From positions 2,665,209-2,701,791 of the forward strand of contig NZ_LSTO01000001.1 in assembly GCF_002211445.1 (NCBI RefSeq): a DNA stretch of 36,583 nt, read 5' to 3'. This DNA comes from Noviherbaspirillum denitrificans (lineage in GTDB: Bacteria > Pseudomonadota > Gammaproteobacteria > Burkholderiales > Burkholderiaceae_D). The notes beneath the pieces were generated by a model. That model did no database searches. It was not told the DNA's origin and worked only from the letters and a program-made list of their open reading frames with translations. Below are positions 23,791 through 31,657 of this stretch, piece after piece. Each line of letters opens with the position of its first letter. Position 1 is the stretch's first letter. The position numbers were made by a program, and so were the translations under genes.

Positions 23791-25011
23791 ATGAAGCAGG
23801 TCACACGTATCGCAAGGACCGCATTGGCTACTGCAGCGGCCGCACTTGCAGCGGGAAACGCCGCGGCACAGATTACCGACGATGTCGTGAAGATCGGCGT
23901 GATCGTCGACAAGACCGGCGTCTACTCCGCCAACGGCGGACCGGGGGGAGTGAGGGCAGTCGAAATGGCGGTCAAGGACTTTGGCGGCATGGTCAACGGA
24001 AAGAAGATCGAGATCGTGTCGGCTGATTACCAGAACAAGGTCGACATCGCCCTGTCCAAGGCACGCGAGTGGTTTGACGTCGACAAGGTGGACATGATCA
24101 TCGAGTCGACCGATTCGGCGGCATCGATCGCCATGCAGAAGCTGGCCGCGGAGAAGAAGCGCGTCATGATCTTCGCCGGCTCCGCCACCACCGCGCTCAC
24201 GAACAAGGAGTGCTCGCCCTATGGCGTGCACTACGTGTATGACACTTATGCGCTCGCGACTGGCACCGGCCGCGCGGTCATGCAGGACGGCGGCGACAGC
24301 TGGTACTTCATCACCGCCGATTACGCCTTCGGCTCCTCGCTGGAGAGGGATACGACGCGGGTGATCCAGGATATGAAGGGCAAGGTGCTGGGCACCATCA
24401 AGCATCCGCTGTCGGCCTCCGATTTCTCTTCCTTCCTGCTGCAGGCGCAGGCATCCAAGGCCAAGGTGATCGGCCTGGCCAACGCCGGCAAGGATACCCA
24501 GAATTCCGTGCGCCAGGCCGCCGAGTTCGGCATCGTCAGCGGCGGACAGAAGCTGGCCACGCTGCTGGTGTTCGATACCGACATCAAGGGCCTCGGTTTG
24601 AAGAATGCGCAGGGCCTGCTGTTCACCACCGGCTTCTACTGGGACTACAACGACGAAACCCGGAAGTGGTCGCGCCGCTTCTACGACGTCCACAAGGCCA
24701 TGCCTACCATGATCCAGGCCGGCATGTATTCCGCCACCATGCATTACCTGAAGTCCATCCAGGCGACCGGCACCGACAACGCCGACGCGGTGATGAAGAA
24801 GATGAAAGAGAGCGAGATCAACGACTTCTTCGCCAAGGGCGGACGCATCCGGGAAGACGGGCGCATGATCCACGACATGTACCTTGCGGAAGCCAAGAAG
24901 CCTTCGGAGTCGAAGGAAGAGTGGGATATCATGAAAATCAAGAGTGTCATCCCGCGCGACCAGGCTTTCCAGCCCCTGTCGGAAAGCACTTGTCCGCTGG
25001 TCAAGAAGTAA
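23791..25011 (+). CDS. Branched-chain-type ABC transporter substrate-binding protein (LivK-like)
   Basis: A 406-residue periplasmic receptor with a Sec signal peptide (about residues 1-26, cleavage after AAA). The type I binding-protein fold follows: VKIGVIVDKTGVYSANGGPGGVRAVEMAVKDFGG at the mature N-terminus, then IIESTDSAASIAMQ and WYFITADYAFGSSLERDTTR. These features match HAAT receptors, many of which bind aromatic or short organic acids rather than amino acids. The start has the ribosome-binding site GGAGAG. It is transcribed divergently from livGFHM, with paired sigma-54 promoters between. It most likely delivers the substrate of the downstream catabolic operon. Confidence 0.92.
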   Translation: MKQVTRIARTALATAAAALAAGNAAAQITDDVVKIGVIVDKTGVYSANGGPGGVRAVEMAVKDFGGMVNGKKIEIVSADYQNKVDIALSKAREWFDVDKVDMIIESTDSAASIAMQKLAAEKKRVMIFAGSATTALTNKECSPYGVHYVYDTYALATGTGRAVMQDGGDSWYFITADYAFGSSLERDTTRVIQDMKGKVLGTIKHPLSASDFSSFLLQAQASKAKVIGLANAGKDTQNSVRQAAEFGIVSGGQKLATLLVFDTDIKGLGLKNAQGLLFTTGFYWDYNDETRKWSRRFYDVHKAMPTMIQAGMYSATMHYLKSIQATGTDNADAVMKKMKESEINDFFAKGGRIREDGRMIHDMYLAEAKKPSESKEEWDIMKIKSVIPRDQAFQPLSESTCPLVKK

Positions 25012-25018
25012 GTCAGGC

Positions 25019-25043
25019 GACGGCGGCACAGGACGCCGCCGTC
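25019..25043 (+). terminator. Hairpin after the binding-protein gene
   Basis: GACGGCGGC and GCCGCCGTC form a perfect 9-bp stem with a 7-nt loop, 8 bp past the stop. No U-run follows. It may attenuate expression of the next genes or protect the 3' end of the abundant receptor message rather than terminate fully. Confidence 0.45.
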
Positions 25044-25073
25044 AACTTGCCGATTGGGCGCCAAGGCGTGAAG

Positions 25074-25253
25074 ATGAAACAGACATCGCCGTTACCGAGC
25101 AAGGAGCAGGTCAGGCACTGGCTCGCCCGCCGCCGCCTCGCGGCCGGGCCTCTCCCCGAACCGGAGCAGATACGCCGGGAGCTCGGATGGGGAGCGCTGG
25201 CGAAACAGGGTTCAACGGGGGAATTGCATGGAAATGGTCGAAACAATGGCTAA
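25074..25253 (+). CDS. Small hypothetical protein (59 aa)
   Basis: A 59-codon frame starting at ATG 25074 with a weak AAGG ribosome-binding site. The product is basic, with LPSKEQVRHWLARRRLAAG and LPEPEQIRRELGWG. The pattern of a short helix, a Pro-rich linker and RRELGW looks like a real small protein rather than noise, but the family is not recognised. It lies 62 bp after the receptor gene, beyond a hairpin. Its last 26 bases overlap the next gene in another frame, which suggests translational coupling. No Cys, signal peptide or membrane segment. Confidence 0.42.
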   Translation: MKQTSPLPSKEQVRHWLARRRLAAGPLPEPEQIRRELGWGALAKQGSTGELHGNGRNNG

Positions 25254-25965
25254 CGTCCGCGCGGCCGCTCAAGCGAAAGCCGGCCGGCCCGGCGTGCTGT
25301 TCGTGCTGAACGACGTCCCGAAAGGGATGGATGACGAATTCACGCGCTGGTACCACCAGGAGCACCTGACCGAGCGTCTTGCGCTCCCCGGCTTCCGGCG
25401 CGCGCGCCGTTACCGGTCGGTGGATGGTCAGCCCAATTACATGGTCGTCTATGATTGCGACACCTTGGAGACGCTGGCGTCGCCACCCTACCTAGACCGG
25501 CTTGCGCACCCTTCGCCGTGGACGCAGAAAATCATGCCGCATTTCCTCAACATGGAACGCTCCGCCTGCAGCGAGACCTGGGCAGCAGGAGTGGGCATGG
25601 GTGGCGCGGCCATGGTCACGCATTGCAAGCCGATTCACGGCAGGGAAGAAGACGCCCGGCGTTTTATTCGTGAGGAGCTCGGCCCGCGGCTGATGCAGAA
25701 TTCCAGCATCGTGCGCATTGCCCTATGGGAAACCGACGCCGGCGTGACAGGCAAGCCGAGCGCCGAGCGCAAGATGCGCCCGGGCAAGGACACCATCGCG
25801 GACTGGGTGCTGTTCATCGAATGCACCGATGTCGGCCAGGTCGCGTTGGCGCTGCACACCCATGTCCTGGCGGGCGAGGGCGCGCGCACAGGACTGTTGC
25901 TGGGTTCCTGGCTGCGCTACCAGCTGATCTATGAACGCCATGCAGCGGTCGCCGGGCCGGCGTAA
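25228..25965 (+). CDS. EthD-like dimeric alpha-beta barrel protein
   Basis: A 245-residue protein with GVLFVLNDVPKGMDDEFTRWYHQEHLTERLALPGFRRARRY near the N-terminus. The W-[YH]-xxxH-xxER-xx-PGF pattern is typical of EthD/DUF4286-type ferredoxin-like barrels. A second half with VTHCKPI and DWVLFIECTD may be a repeated barrel domain, giving an intramolecular dimer. The start at 25228 has GGGGGAA upstream. It probably shares the sigma-54 transcript of the receptor gene and converges on the activator gene. Such barrels often act on or bind small hydrophobic acids; the function here is unknown. Confidence 0.7.
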   Translation: MEMVETMANVRAAAQAKAGRPGVLFVLNDVPKGMDDEFTRWYHQEHLTERLALPGFRRARRYRSVDGQPNYMVVYDCDTLETLASPPYLDRLAHPSPWTQKIMPHFLNMERSACSETWAAGVGMGGAAMVTHCKPIHGREEDARRFIREELGPRLMQNSSIVRIALWETDAGVTGKPSAERKMRPGKDTIADWVLFIECTDVGQVALALHTHVLAGEGARTGLLLGSWLRYQLIYERHAAVAGPA

Positions 25966-25977
25966 CCGAGGCCCGGC
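25951..25977. terminator. Bidirectional hairpin between convergent genes
   Basis: GCCGGGCC and GGCCCGGC pair perfectly over 8 bp around an 11-nt loop that contains the EthD-like gene's stop. The activator gene ends 10 bp further. It could end transcription from both sides, although it lacks a U-tract. Confidence 0.45.
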
Positions 25978-25986
25978 CTGAACGGC

Positions 25987-27654
25987 TCAGGCGGGCTCGG
26001 GCTCTTCTCCCGACAGCTTCTTGTAGAGGTAGGCGCGCGAAATGCCGAGTTCTTCAGCGACCTTCTTCTTGTTCCCCTTGTGCCTGACCATGGCCTCCCG
26101 GATCATGGTTTTTTCCATTTCCTCGATCGCGTCCTGGATCCTGCCCGACGCAGGCGCAGGTGCTTTCGGCGCGAACTCTGCCGGCGGCGCCGCCGGGCGT
26201 TCCGGCACTTCATGCGACATCAGGCGGAAATTGTCGAGCGTAATCTCCGGTCCATCGCAGAAGATGGCCGCCTTTTCGACTTCATGCAGTAACTGGCGCA
26301 CGTTGCCCGGCCACGGCAGCTCCTTGAGGTAGGCATAGACGCGCGCGTCCACTCCCTTGACCGAGGTGCGGTGCCGTTCCGCGAATGCGACGAGGAAGCT
26401 CTGCACCAGTTCGGGAATGTCTTCCGGGCGTTCGCGCAGGCTCGGCATGCGGATGGTGACGCCGCTGATACGGTAGTACAGGTCCAGGCGAAACTCGGCG
26501 TTGGCAATCATTTCCTGGAAATTGCGGTTGGTCGCGCTGATGAGACGGAAATCCGAGTGGCGCGGCCGGTCGCCGCCTACGCGCTCGAAGATGCCATCCT
26601 GCAGCACGCGCAGCAGCTTGACCTGGACCTCGGCGGGCATGTCGCCGACTTCGTCGAAAAACAGCGAGCTTTGGTCGGCGAGTTCGAACTTGCCCTTGCG
26701 GCCCTTTTTCTCGGCGCCGGTAAAGGCGCCGGCTTCATAGCCGAACAGTTCGCTCTCCACCAGCGAGGCGGGCAGGGCGGCGGCGTTGACGAAGACCATC
26801 GGGTTTTCGCTGCGCCGGCTCAATGAATGGATCGCATGTGCGGCCAGTTCCTTGCCGGTGCCGCTCTCACCGATGATCAGCACCGGCACCGACAGCGGCG
26901 CGACCTTGGAGATATCCGCCTTGAGCTGGCGTATCGCATCGCTGTTGCCGACCATCTTGTCGAGCCCGAAGGTGCGGCGCTTCAGTCCGGTCAGCTCGCT
27001 TCGGTAGAACTCGACCTCTGACCGCAGCTTGACCACTTCCTTGCTGAGTTCTAGGACGGTTTCCGGGCCCTTGAACATCACGCGTCCCAGTGCCCCGACA
27101 GTCTTTCCGTTGTCGGTCAGGGGAATCCGCGCGACGACGCGCGTGACACCGCCCATTTCCTGCAGCTTGCCGATCTCGGCTTTGCCGGTGCGGACCACTT
27201 CATGCAGGTTGGTGTTCTCGATGACGTCGGTGACCTTCTTCCCGACCGCTTCGCCGTGTTCGATGCCGAAGAAGCGCTCGTGGACAGGCGGGATGTAGCG
27301 GACGCGCGCCTGGTCGTCCACCACAACGACCGATTCGTAGGGGTTGTTCAGGAAGTAGTCGAAGACAAGATGCGCAAAATCGACGTTGGTGACGAAATCG
27401 AACAGGGTGGACTTGCTGGTGGCGTCCTGGATGAAGAACAGGGTCGCGTCCTCGCTGGAACGGAAGCTGGCGATGAGCTTGGGGTCGCCGTCGATCGCGA
27501 GCATGCCGCGGCGGCGGTCCTCATGGTGATAACGCTCGAGGACGCGCTGCCGGACGGCCTCATCGCGCGCAAAACCGGTGGCGCAGGTTACTTCGCCCCT
27601 GGGGTCCAGGACCAGTACACCGAAGGCGAAGGGATCGCTGTTCTTTGTCTGCAT
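25987..27654 (-). CDS. Sigma-54-dependent Fis-family transcriptional activator (enhancer-binding protein)
   Basis: A 555-residue bacterial enhancer-binding protein. Residues 1-100 form an unrecognised sensor segment, followed by a PAS-like domain at about 100-200 (YESVVVVDDQARVRYI...). A coiled linker spans 200-225. The AAA+ domain has Walker A GESGTGKE (262-269), the sigma-54-contacting GAFTGA loop (309-314) and Walker B LFFDEVGD (331-338), then WPGNVRQL (448-455). A C-terminal Fis-type helix-turn-helix lies at about 530-547. All residues needed for sigma-54 activation are present. The start at 27654 is chosen over an open extension to 27945. It sits between two sets of genes that carry sigma-54 promoters and is their likely activator. 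The PAS domain suggests a small ligand. Confidence 0.93.
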   Translation of the reverse strand: MQTKNSDPFAFGVLVLDPRGEVTCATGFARDEAVRQRVLERYHHEDRRRGMLAIDGDPKLIASFRSSEDATLFFIQDATSKSTLFDFVTNVDFAHLVFDYFLNNPYESVVVVDDQARVRYIPPVHERFFGIEHGEAVGKKVTDVIENTNLHEVVRTGKAEIGKLQEMGGVTRVVARIPLTDNGKTVGALGRVMFKGPETVLELSKEVVKLRSEVEFYRSELTGLKRRTFGLDKMVGNSDAIRQLKADISKVAPLSVPVLIIGESGTGKELAAHAIHSLSRRSENPMVFVNAAALPASLVESELFGYEAGAFTGAEKKGRKGKFELADQSSLFFDEVGDMPAEVQVKLLRVLQDGIFERVGGDRPRHSDFRLISATNRNFQEMIANAEFRLDLYYRISGVTIRMPSLRERPEDIPELVQSFLVAFAERHRTSVKGVDARVYAYLKELPWPGNVRQLLHEVEKAAIFCDGPEITLDNFRLMSHEVPERPAAPPAEFAPKAPAPASGRIQDAIEEMEKTMIREAMVRHKGNKKKVAEELGISRAYLYKKLSGEEPEPA

Positions 27655-27665
27655 GACGGTACGCC

Positions 27666-27682
27666 TGTCTTTGCTAAATACA
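27666..27682. promoter_or_regulatory. Candidate enhancer site C (TGT-N11-ACA)
   Basis: CTGT-N11-ACAG symmetry (TGT 27666-27668, ACA 27680-27682), centred about 201 bp before the catabolic-operon start and only 12 bp upstream of the activator's ATG. It could serve both activation of the operon and autorepression. Confidence 0.45.
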
Positions 27683-27699
27683 GATCGGGTTTCGATGAT

Positions 27700-27716
27700 T
27701 GTCTCCCAAAAAGACA
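27700..27716. promoter_or_regulatory. Candidate enhancer site D (TGT-N11-ACA)
   Basis: TGTC-N9-GACA, the same arms and spacing as site A, followed by CTTT as in site B. Its centre is 34 bp from site C and about -167 from the sigma-54 start of the catabolic operon. Confidence 0.5.
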
Positions 27717-27847
27717 CTTTACGCTGTTTGCCGGGGTGTAAGGGCACAGGATTTCCTTGGTGAGAACCATCCCGAGCCCGCGTAACCCCGCGTTTTTGCA
27801 GTGAAAACAGGCAGTTTCCGTGCCACGCCCGGGGAGGCTGGCGTTCG

Positions 27848-27864
27848 GTGGCATGGACGTTGCA
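27848..27864 (+). promoter_or_regulatory. Sigma-54 promoter of the catabolic operon
   Basis: GTGGCATGGACGTTGCA contains TGGCATG-N4-TTGCA, 11 of 12 consensus bases with GG-N10-GC spacing. Predicted start near 27875. This lies downstream of ATG 27870, so it favours the ATG at 27900 as the first codon of the operon. Confidence 0.78.
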
Positions 27865-27899
27865 AAGCAATGGCATACACACCTGACTACGACAAATCC

Positions 27900-29132
27900 A
27901 TGTTGCCTTCAGAACAACTTTCTCCCGCCCCTGATGCCGCGCCACTCGACCTGCTTGCGGGCATCCGTGTCCTTGATCTCACGACGTCCATCGCCGGGCC
28001 CTATGCATCCCTCCTGCTGGCGGACTTCGGCGCCGAGGTGCTGAAGATCGAACGCCCGGGACGGGGCGACGATGCCCGCGCCTGGGGGCCACCCTTCCTC
28101 GACGGCGAATCGCTGTGGTTCCTCAGCGTCAACCGGAACAAGCACAGCCTCACACTTGATTACGCACAGCCGGCCGGGCTCGAAGCGCTTCACGCGCTGG
28201 TGAAGGCGGCCGACGTCATCCTCATCAACCAGGTCGCCCGCAGCCAAAGGAAACTCGGTATTGACTATGCGCGGCTCAAGGCCGTCAATCCACGCCTGGT
28301 GCATGTGTCGATCACCGGTTTTGGGCTCGTCGGAACGAAAAGTGACCAGCCTTGCTATGATCTGATTGCCGAGGGCTATAGCGGCGTGATGGACCTGACC
28401 GGCGAGTCGCCGGAGCGCGACCCGCAGAAGGTGGGCACGCCGGCCGCGGACTTGCTGTCGGGAGCCGATGCAGCGATGGCGGCAATGGCCGCCCTCATCG
28501 ACCGGAACCGTACCGGCCAGGGGCACGAGATCGATATCGCAATGGTCGAGAGCATGACACGATTCATGACGCCGAGGATCATTCCCTATCTTGGGTCGGG
28601 TGAGCTGCCGCGCCGCAGCGGCGGGACGGACAGCGTGATCGCCATCTACCAGACCTTCCATACCGCGGACCACCCGATCACGCTCGGCCTCGGCAACGAT
28701 GCGATCTGGAAGCGCTTCTGCGAAGCCATCGGACGCATCGACATGGCCAATGATGCGCGCTTCGCCAACAACGCCGGCCGCCGTGCCTGTCGGTCCGAGA
28801 TCGTACGGGAAGTACAAGCGATCCTCCTCAAGAAACCGCGTGCGCACTGGCTCGATCTCTTCGCCTGCGCTCGCATTCCCTCCGGTCCGATCAACCGCCT
28901 CGACCAGGTCGTCACCGATCCCACTCTTGCCGAACGCGGCTTGTTTTATGCGACGCGACGCAACGGCGCCGCGATACCGCAGGTTGGCCTCGGTATCCGC
29001 TTCAACGGCAAATTCAATACGTACCGCAAGGACCCGCCCCGCCTGGGCGAAGACACCCGCCGCACCTTTTCATCATGGCTGGGCTGGAGTGACGAAGCAA
29101 TTCAGAAGCTGGACGACGCGGGGCTGCTTTAG
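27900..29132 (+). CDS. Class III (CaiB/BaiF) CoA-transferase
   Basis: A 410-residue family III CoA-transferase with LAGIRVLDLTTSIAGPYAS, LLADFGAEVLKIERPGRGDDAR and, further on, CYDLIAEGYSGVMDLTGE. Asp154 in that segment aligns with the acyl-anhydride-forming Asp of formyl-CoA transferase. The frame is open to 27801 with another ATG at 27870, but the predicted sigma-54 start (about 27875) supports 27900; no strong ribosome-binding site is seen there. It heads the catabolic operon. It could load CoA on the incoming acid from succinyl-CoA, or recycle CoA from a pathway intermediate. The acyl-CoA ligase two genes on would be an alternative activating route. Confidence 0.88.
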   Translation: MLPSEQLSPAPDAAPLDLLAGIRVLDLTTSIAGPYASLLLADFGAEVLKIERPGRGDDARAWGPPFLDGESLWFLSVNRNKHSLTLDYAQPAGLEALHALVKAADVILINQVARSQRKLGIDYARLKAVNPRLVHVSITGFGLVGTKSDQPCYDLIAEGYSGVMDLTGESPERDPQKVGTPAADLLSGADAAMAAMAALIDRNRTGQGHEIDIAMVESMTRFMTPRIIPYLGSGELPRRSGGTDSVIAIYQTFHTADHPITLGLGNDAIWKRFCEAIGRIDMANDARFANNAGRRACRSEIVREVQAILLKKPRAHWLDLFACARIPSGPINRLDQVVTDPTLAERGLFYATRRNGAAIPQVGLGIRFNGKFNTYRKDPPRLGEDTRRTFSSWLGWSDEAIQKLDDAGLL

Positions 29133-29178
29133 AACGGAAACGCGCCGCGACCCATATATACCCTAGGAGAACGACACC

Positions 29179-29964
29179 ATGACACGCCAGTTCGAAACCA
29201 TCATCTATACCGAAGACGGCCCCGTCGGAACCATCACGCTGAACCGCCCCGACAACGGCAACATGTTCAACGAAACGATGTGCCATGAAATCCGTGACTG
29301 CATCAACGACATCCGCCGCGAGACCCGGACGCGCGTCATCGTCATTACCGGTGCAGGCGACCGCTTCTTCTGCATCGGCGGCGAAAAGACCGGCATGCCG
29401 GACACTCATCTCTACCCCGGCGTGCTGCCGGTGCTCGACATGTACGAAGCGATTGACCGCCTGCAAAAGCCGGTGATTGCTGCCGTGAACGGCTTTGCCG
29501 TCGGCGGCGGTAATGTGCTCCAGGTGATGTGCGACATCACCATTGCCAAGGAAAGCGCGGTTTTCCGCCAGGTCGGCCCGATGATGGGAAGTTTCGACGC
29601 CGGTTTCGGCACCTGGTACCTCGAAGACCTGGTCGGCAAGAAGAAGGCCAAGGAAATCTGGTTCCGCAACCCCAAGATCAGCGCAAGGGAAGCGCTGGAG
29701 ATGGGGCTGATCAACAAGGTCGTCCCCGACGATCAGCTTGCCGCCGCGACACGCGAAATGGCGCTGGAGATCGCTGACCGCGGCGCCTTCGCGCTGGCTT
29801 CGATCAAGGCGGCCTTCGGTGCCCGCCACGGCGGCGTGGGCGGCTTGTCGCGCGTAACGCATGACCTGCTGTTGCGCCTGAACCTGGACACCGAGGAGGC
29901 GAAGGAATTGTCCAAGTCCTTCAGCGAGAAGCGCGCTCCGGACGCATCCAAGTTCGGCCACTGA
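29179..29964 (+). CDS. BadI/MenB-type crotonase (beta-keto/ring-opening hydrolase or Dieckmann-type enzyme)
   Basis: A 261-residue crotonase-fold protein. Oxyanion segments are FFCIGGEK (63-70) and VGGGNVL (108-114). The block QVGPMMGSFDAGFG (131-144), followed by VGKKKAKEIWF (152-162), is the hallmark of the MenB/BadI branch, not of ordinary enoyl-CoA hydratases. MenB closes a ring by Claisen-type condensation, and BadI hydrolytically opens 2-ketocyclohexanecarboxyl-CoA to pimeloyl-CoA. No other men genes are here, while ligase, dehydrogenase, hydratase and SDR genes follow, so a BadI-like C-C cleaving role is favoured. The start has the ribosome-binding site AGGAG. Confidence 0.82.
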   Translation: MTRQFETIIYTEDGPVGTITLNRPDNGNMFNETMCHEIRDCINDIRRETRTRVIVITGAGDRFFCIGGEKTGMPDTHLYPGVLPVLDMYEAIDRLQKPVIAAVNGFAVGGGNVLQVMCDITIAKESAVFRQVGPMMGSFDAGFGTWYLEDLVGKKKAKEIWFRNPKISAREALEMGLINKVVPDDQLAAATREMALEIADRGAFALASIKAAFGARHGGVGGLSRVTHDLLLRLNLDTEEAKELSKSFSEKRAPDASKFGH

Positions 29965-29978
29965 GCGGGAGCCGGCGA

Positions 29979-31655
29979 ATGAACACCATCCTGACCCTCC
30001 ATGATCCGCAACAGGCCCGTTCCTACTACGAACGGGGCGTCTGGCGCGATCAAACGCTGTACACGCTGCTGCAGTCGCATGCGCAGGCGCGCCCGGAAGC
30101 ATGGGCCCTGCGGGACAGCGCCCGCCGCCTGACCTGGCGCCAGCTGCTGGAATGGACGGACGCGGTAGCCGCCGATCTTGCCGCGGCCGGCCTGCGCAAG
30201 GGTTCGCGGGTCGCGGTATGGCTGCCCAGCAGGGTGGAGTCGGTCGTTGTCTTCCTCGCTTGCTCGCGCAACGGTTACATCTGCAACCCGTCCTTGCACC
30301 AGAACTACACCGTGGCCGAGATCGTTCGCCTGATCGAGCGCATCGACTGCGAAGCCTTTTTCGGCCAGAAGGGCTATGGTGCCGATGGCAGCCGCGATGG
30401 CGTCGCCGGCGAGATCGGCGCGGTCAAGACCCTGCGGCGCACCTATTGGCTCGAACCGGGCCGAGACGGCGCCGGGGAATTTCCGGCTGCCGGGGCAGCG
30501 TATCCGCAAGCCGCTGCCGACGCGAATCCGGACAAGGTGGTCTACCTGGCCTTCACGTCCGGCACGACCGGACTGCCGAAGGCAGTCATGCACAGCGACA
30601 ACACCCTGCTGGCCAACGGGCGGGCGATGGTGAAGGACTGGGGGCATGATGCCAGCACTGTCCTGTTCAGCCTCAGCCCGGTGAGTCACCACATCGCCAC
30701 CGTCTCCATCGAACAAATGCTGGTCGCCGGACTCGAACTGGTAGTGAACGACCTTCCGGCCGGGATGAAACCGATCGACTGGATTCTCGAGACCGGTGCG
30801 ACCTACGTCATGGGCGTGCCCACGCACGCGATGGACATCCTGGCCGAGGCCAAACGCCGCGGGCTCGACAAGCTCGGCAAGGTCAAGGTGTTCTACATGG
30901 CCGGCGCCGCCATTCCGCGCGAAATCGCGCAGGGCTTCCTCAACCGGGGCATCCTGCCGCAGAACGTCTATGGCATGACGGAGAACGGGTCGCACCAGTA
31001 CACCTTGCCCACCGACAGCGCCGACACCATTGTCGGTACCTGCGGCCGCGCCTGCGACGCCTATGAGATCAAGCTCTGGAACCAGGAAAACCCTGACATC
31101 GAGGCGAAGCCCGGCGAGATCGGCGAGATCGCCGGACGCGGCGCCTGCCTCATGCTCGGCTACTTCAACAACCAGTCGGCGACGGAAAAGTCGTTCAATG
31201 TGCACGGCTGGTTCCTCAGCGGCGACCTCGGTATGGTCGACAGCAACGGCTGCCTGGTCATCATGGGCCGCAAGAAGGACCTGATCATCCGTGGCGGCCA
31301 CAATATCCACCCGTCGACCATTGAAGACCTTGCGATCACGCATCCGGTCGTACTCAAGGCGGCTGCCTTCCCGGTGGCGGATGACCGCCTCGGGGAGAAG
31401 GTTTGCCTGGCGGTGACTTGCACCGAAGGGGCGACGCCGCCCACCGGCGATGAACTGCTTGAACACCTGCACGAGGTGGGGCTGTCGAAGTTCGACATGC
31501 CGGAGTTCTACATTGCCCTGGATGGATTCCCGCAAACCGCCAGCGGAAAAATCCTCAAGCGCGAACTGGTCGAGTGGGTCAAGCAGGGCCGGCTCAATCC
31601 CGCGCCGGTACGTTGGACGGGCGGCGGCAACAATCACAACGACAAGGGAAACTGA
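29979..31655 (+). CDS. Acyl-CoA synthetase (AMP-forming), AliA-like
   Basis: A 558-residue ANL-superfamily ligase that makes an acyl-CoA from acid, ATP and CoA. The P-loop is AFTSGTTGLPKAVMHS (191-206), the adenine/Mg motif is VYGMTENG (330-337), and the hinge Asp is followed by GRKKDLIIRGGHNIHPSTIE (430-449). The catalytic Lys524 is in ASGKILKREL. Full length with no missing motif. The start at 29979 has GGGAG upstream, and the gene follows the BadI-like gene by 14 bp. The C-terminal tail is Gly/Asn-rich. The natural acid is unknown; cyclohexanecarboxylate or a related cyclic acid would fit the neighbours. Confidence 0.9.
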   Translation: MNTILTLHDPQQARSYYERGVWRDQTLYTLLQSHAQARPEAWALRDSARRLTWRQLLEWTDAVAADLAAAGLRKGSRVAVWLPSRVESVVVFLACSRNGYICNPSLHQNYTVAEIVRLIERIDCEAFFGQKGYGADGSRDGVAGEIGAVKTLRRTYWLEPGRDGAGEFPAAGAAYPQAAADANPDKVVYLAFTSGTTGLPKAVMHSDNTLLANGRAMVKDWGHDASTVLFSLSPVSHHIATVSIEQMLVAGLELVVNDLPAGMKPIDWILETGATYVMGVPTHAMDILAEAKRRGLDKLGKVKVFYMAGAAIPREIAQGFLNRGILPQNVYGMTENGSHQYTLPTDSADTIVGTCGRACDAYEIKLWNQENPDIEAKPGEIGEIAGRGACLMLGYFNNQSATEKSFNVHGWFLSGDLGMVDSNGCLVIMGRKKDLIIRGGHNIHPSTIEDLAITHPVVLKAAAFPVADDRLGEKVCLAVTCTEGATPPTGDELLEHLHEVGLSKFDMPEFYIALDGFPQTASGKILKRELVEWVKQGRLNPAPVRWTGGGNNHNDKGN

Positions 31656-31657
31656 CC

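Larger units (their letters stand above)
27655..27899. other. 245-bp control region between the activator and the catabolic operon
   Basis: It holds two TGT-N11-ACA sites near the activator gene and a sigma-54 promoter near the CoA-transferase gene. No gene is seen. Confidence 0.65.

Noticed and set aside
27805-27825. Second GG-N10-GC element (AGGCAGTTTCCGTGCC) near the catabolic operon
   Set aside because: It has the spacing but a poor -12 half (GTGC) and is weaker than the element at 27848-27864.
27801-27899. Longer N-terminus for the first CoA-transferase gene
   Set aside because: The segment contains the sigma-54 promoter and would lie upstream of the predicted transcript start.
29733-31637. 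634-codon minus-strand frame opposite the acyl-CoA ligase
   Set aside because: Antisense to a complete ANL ligase with all motifs. The apparent protein has only VD/HL-rich low-complexity sequence typical of reversed codons.
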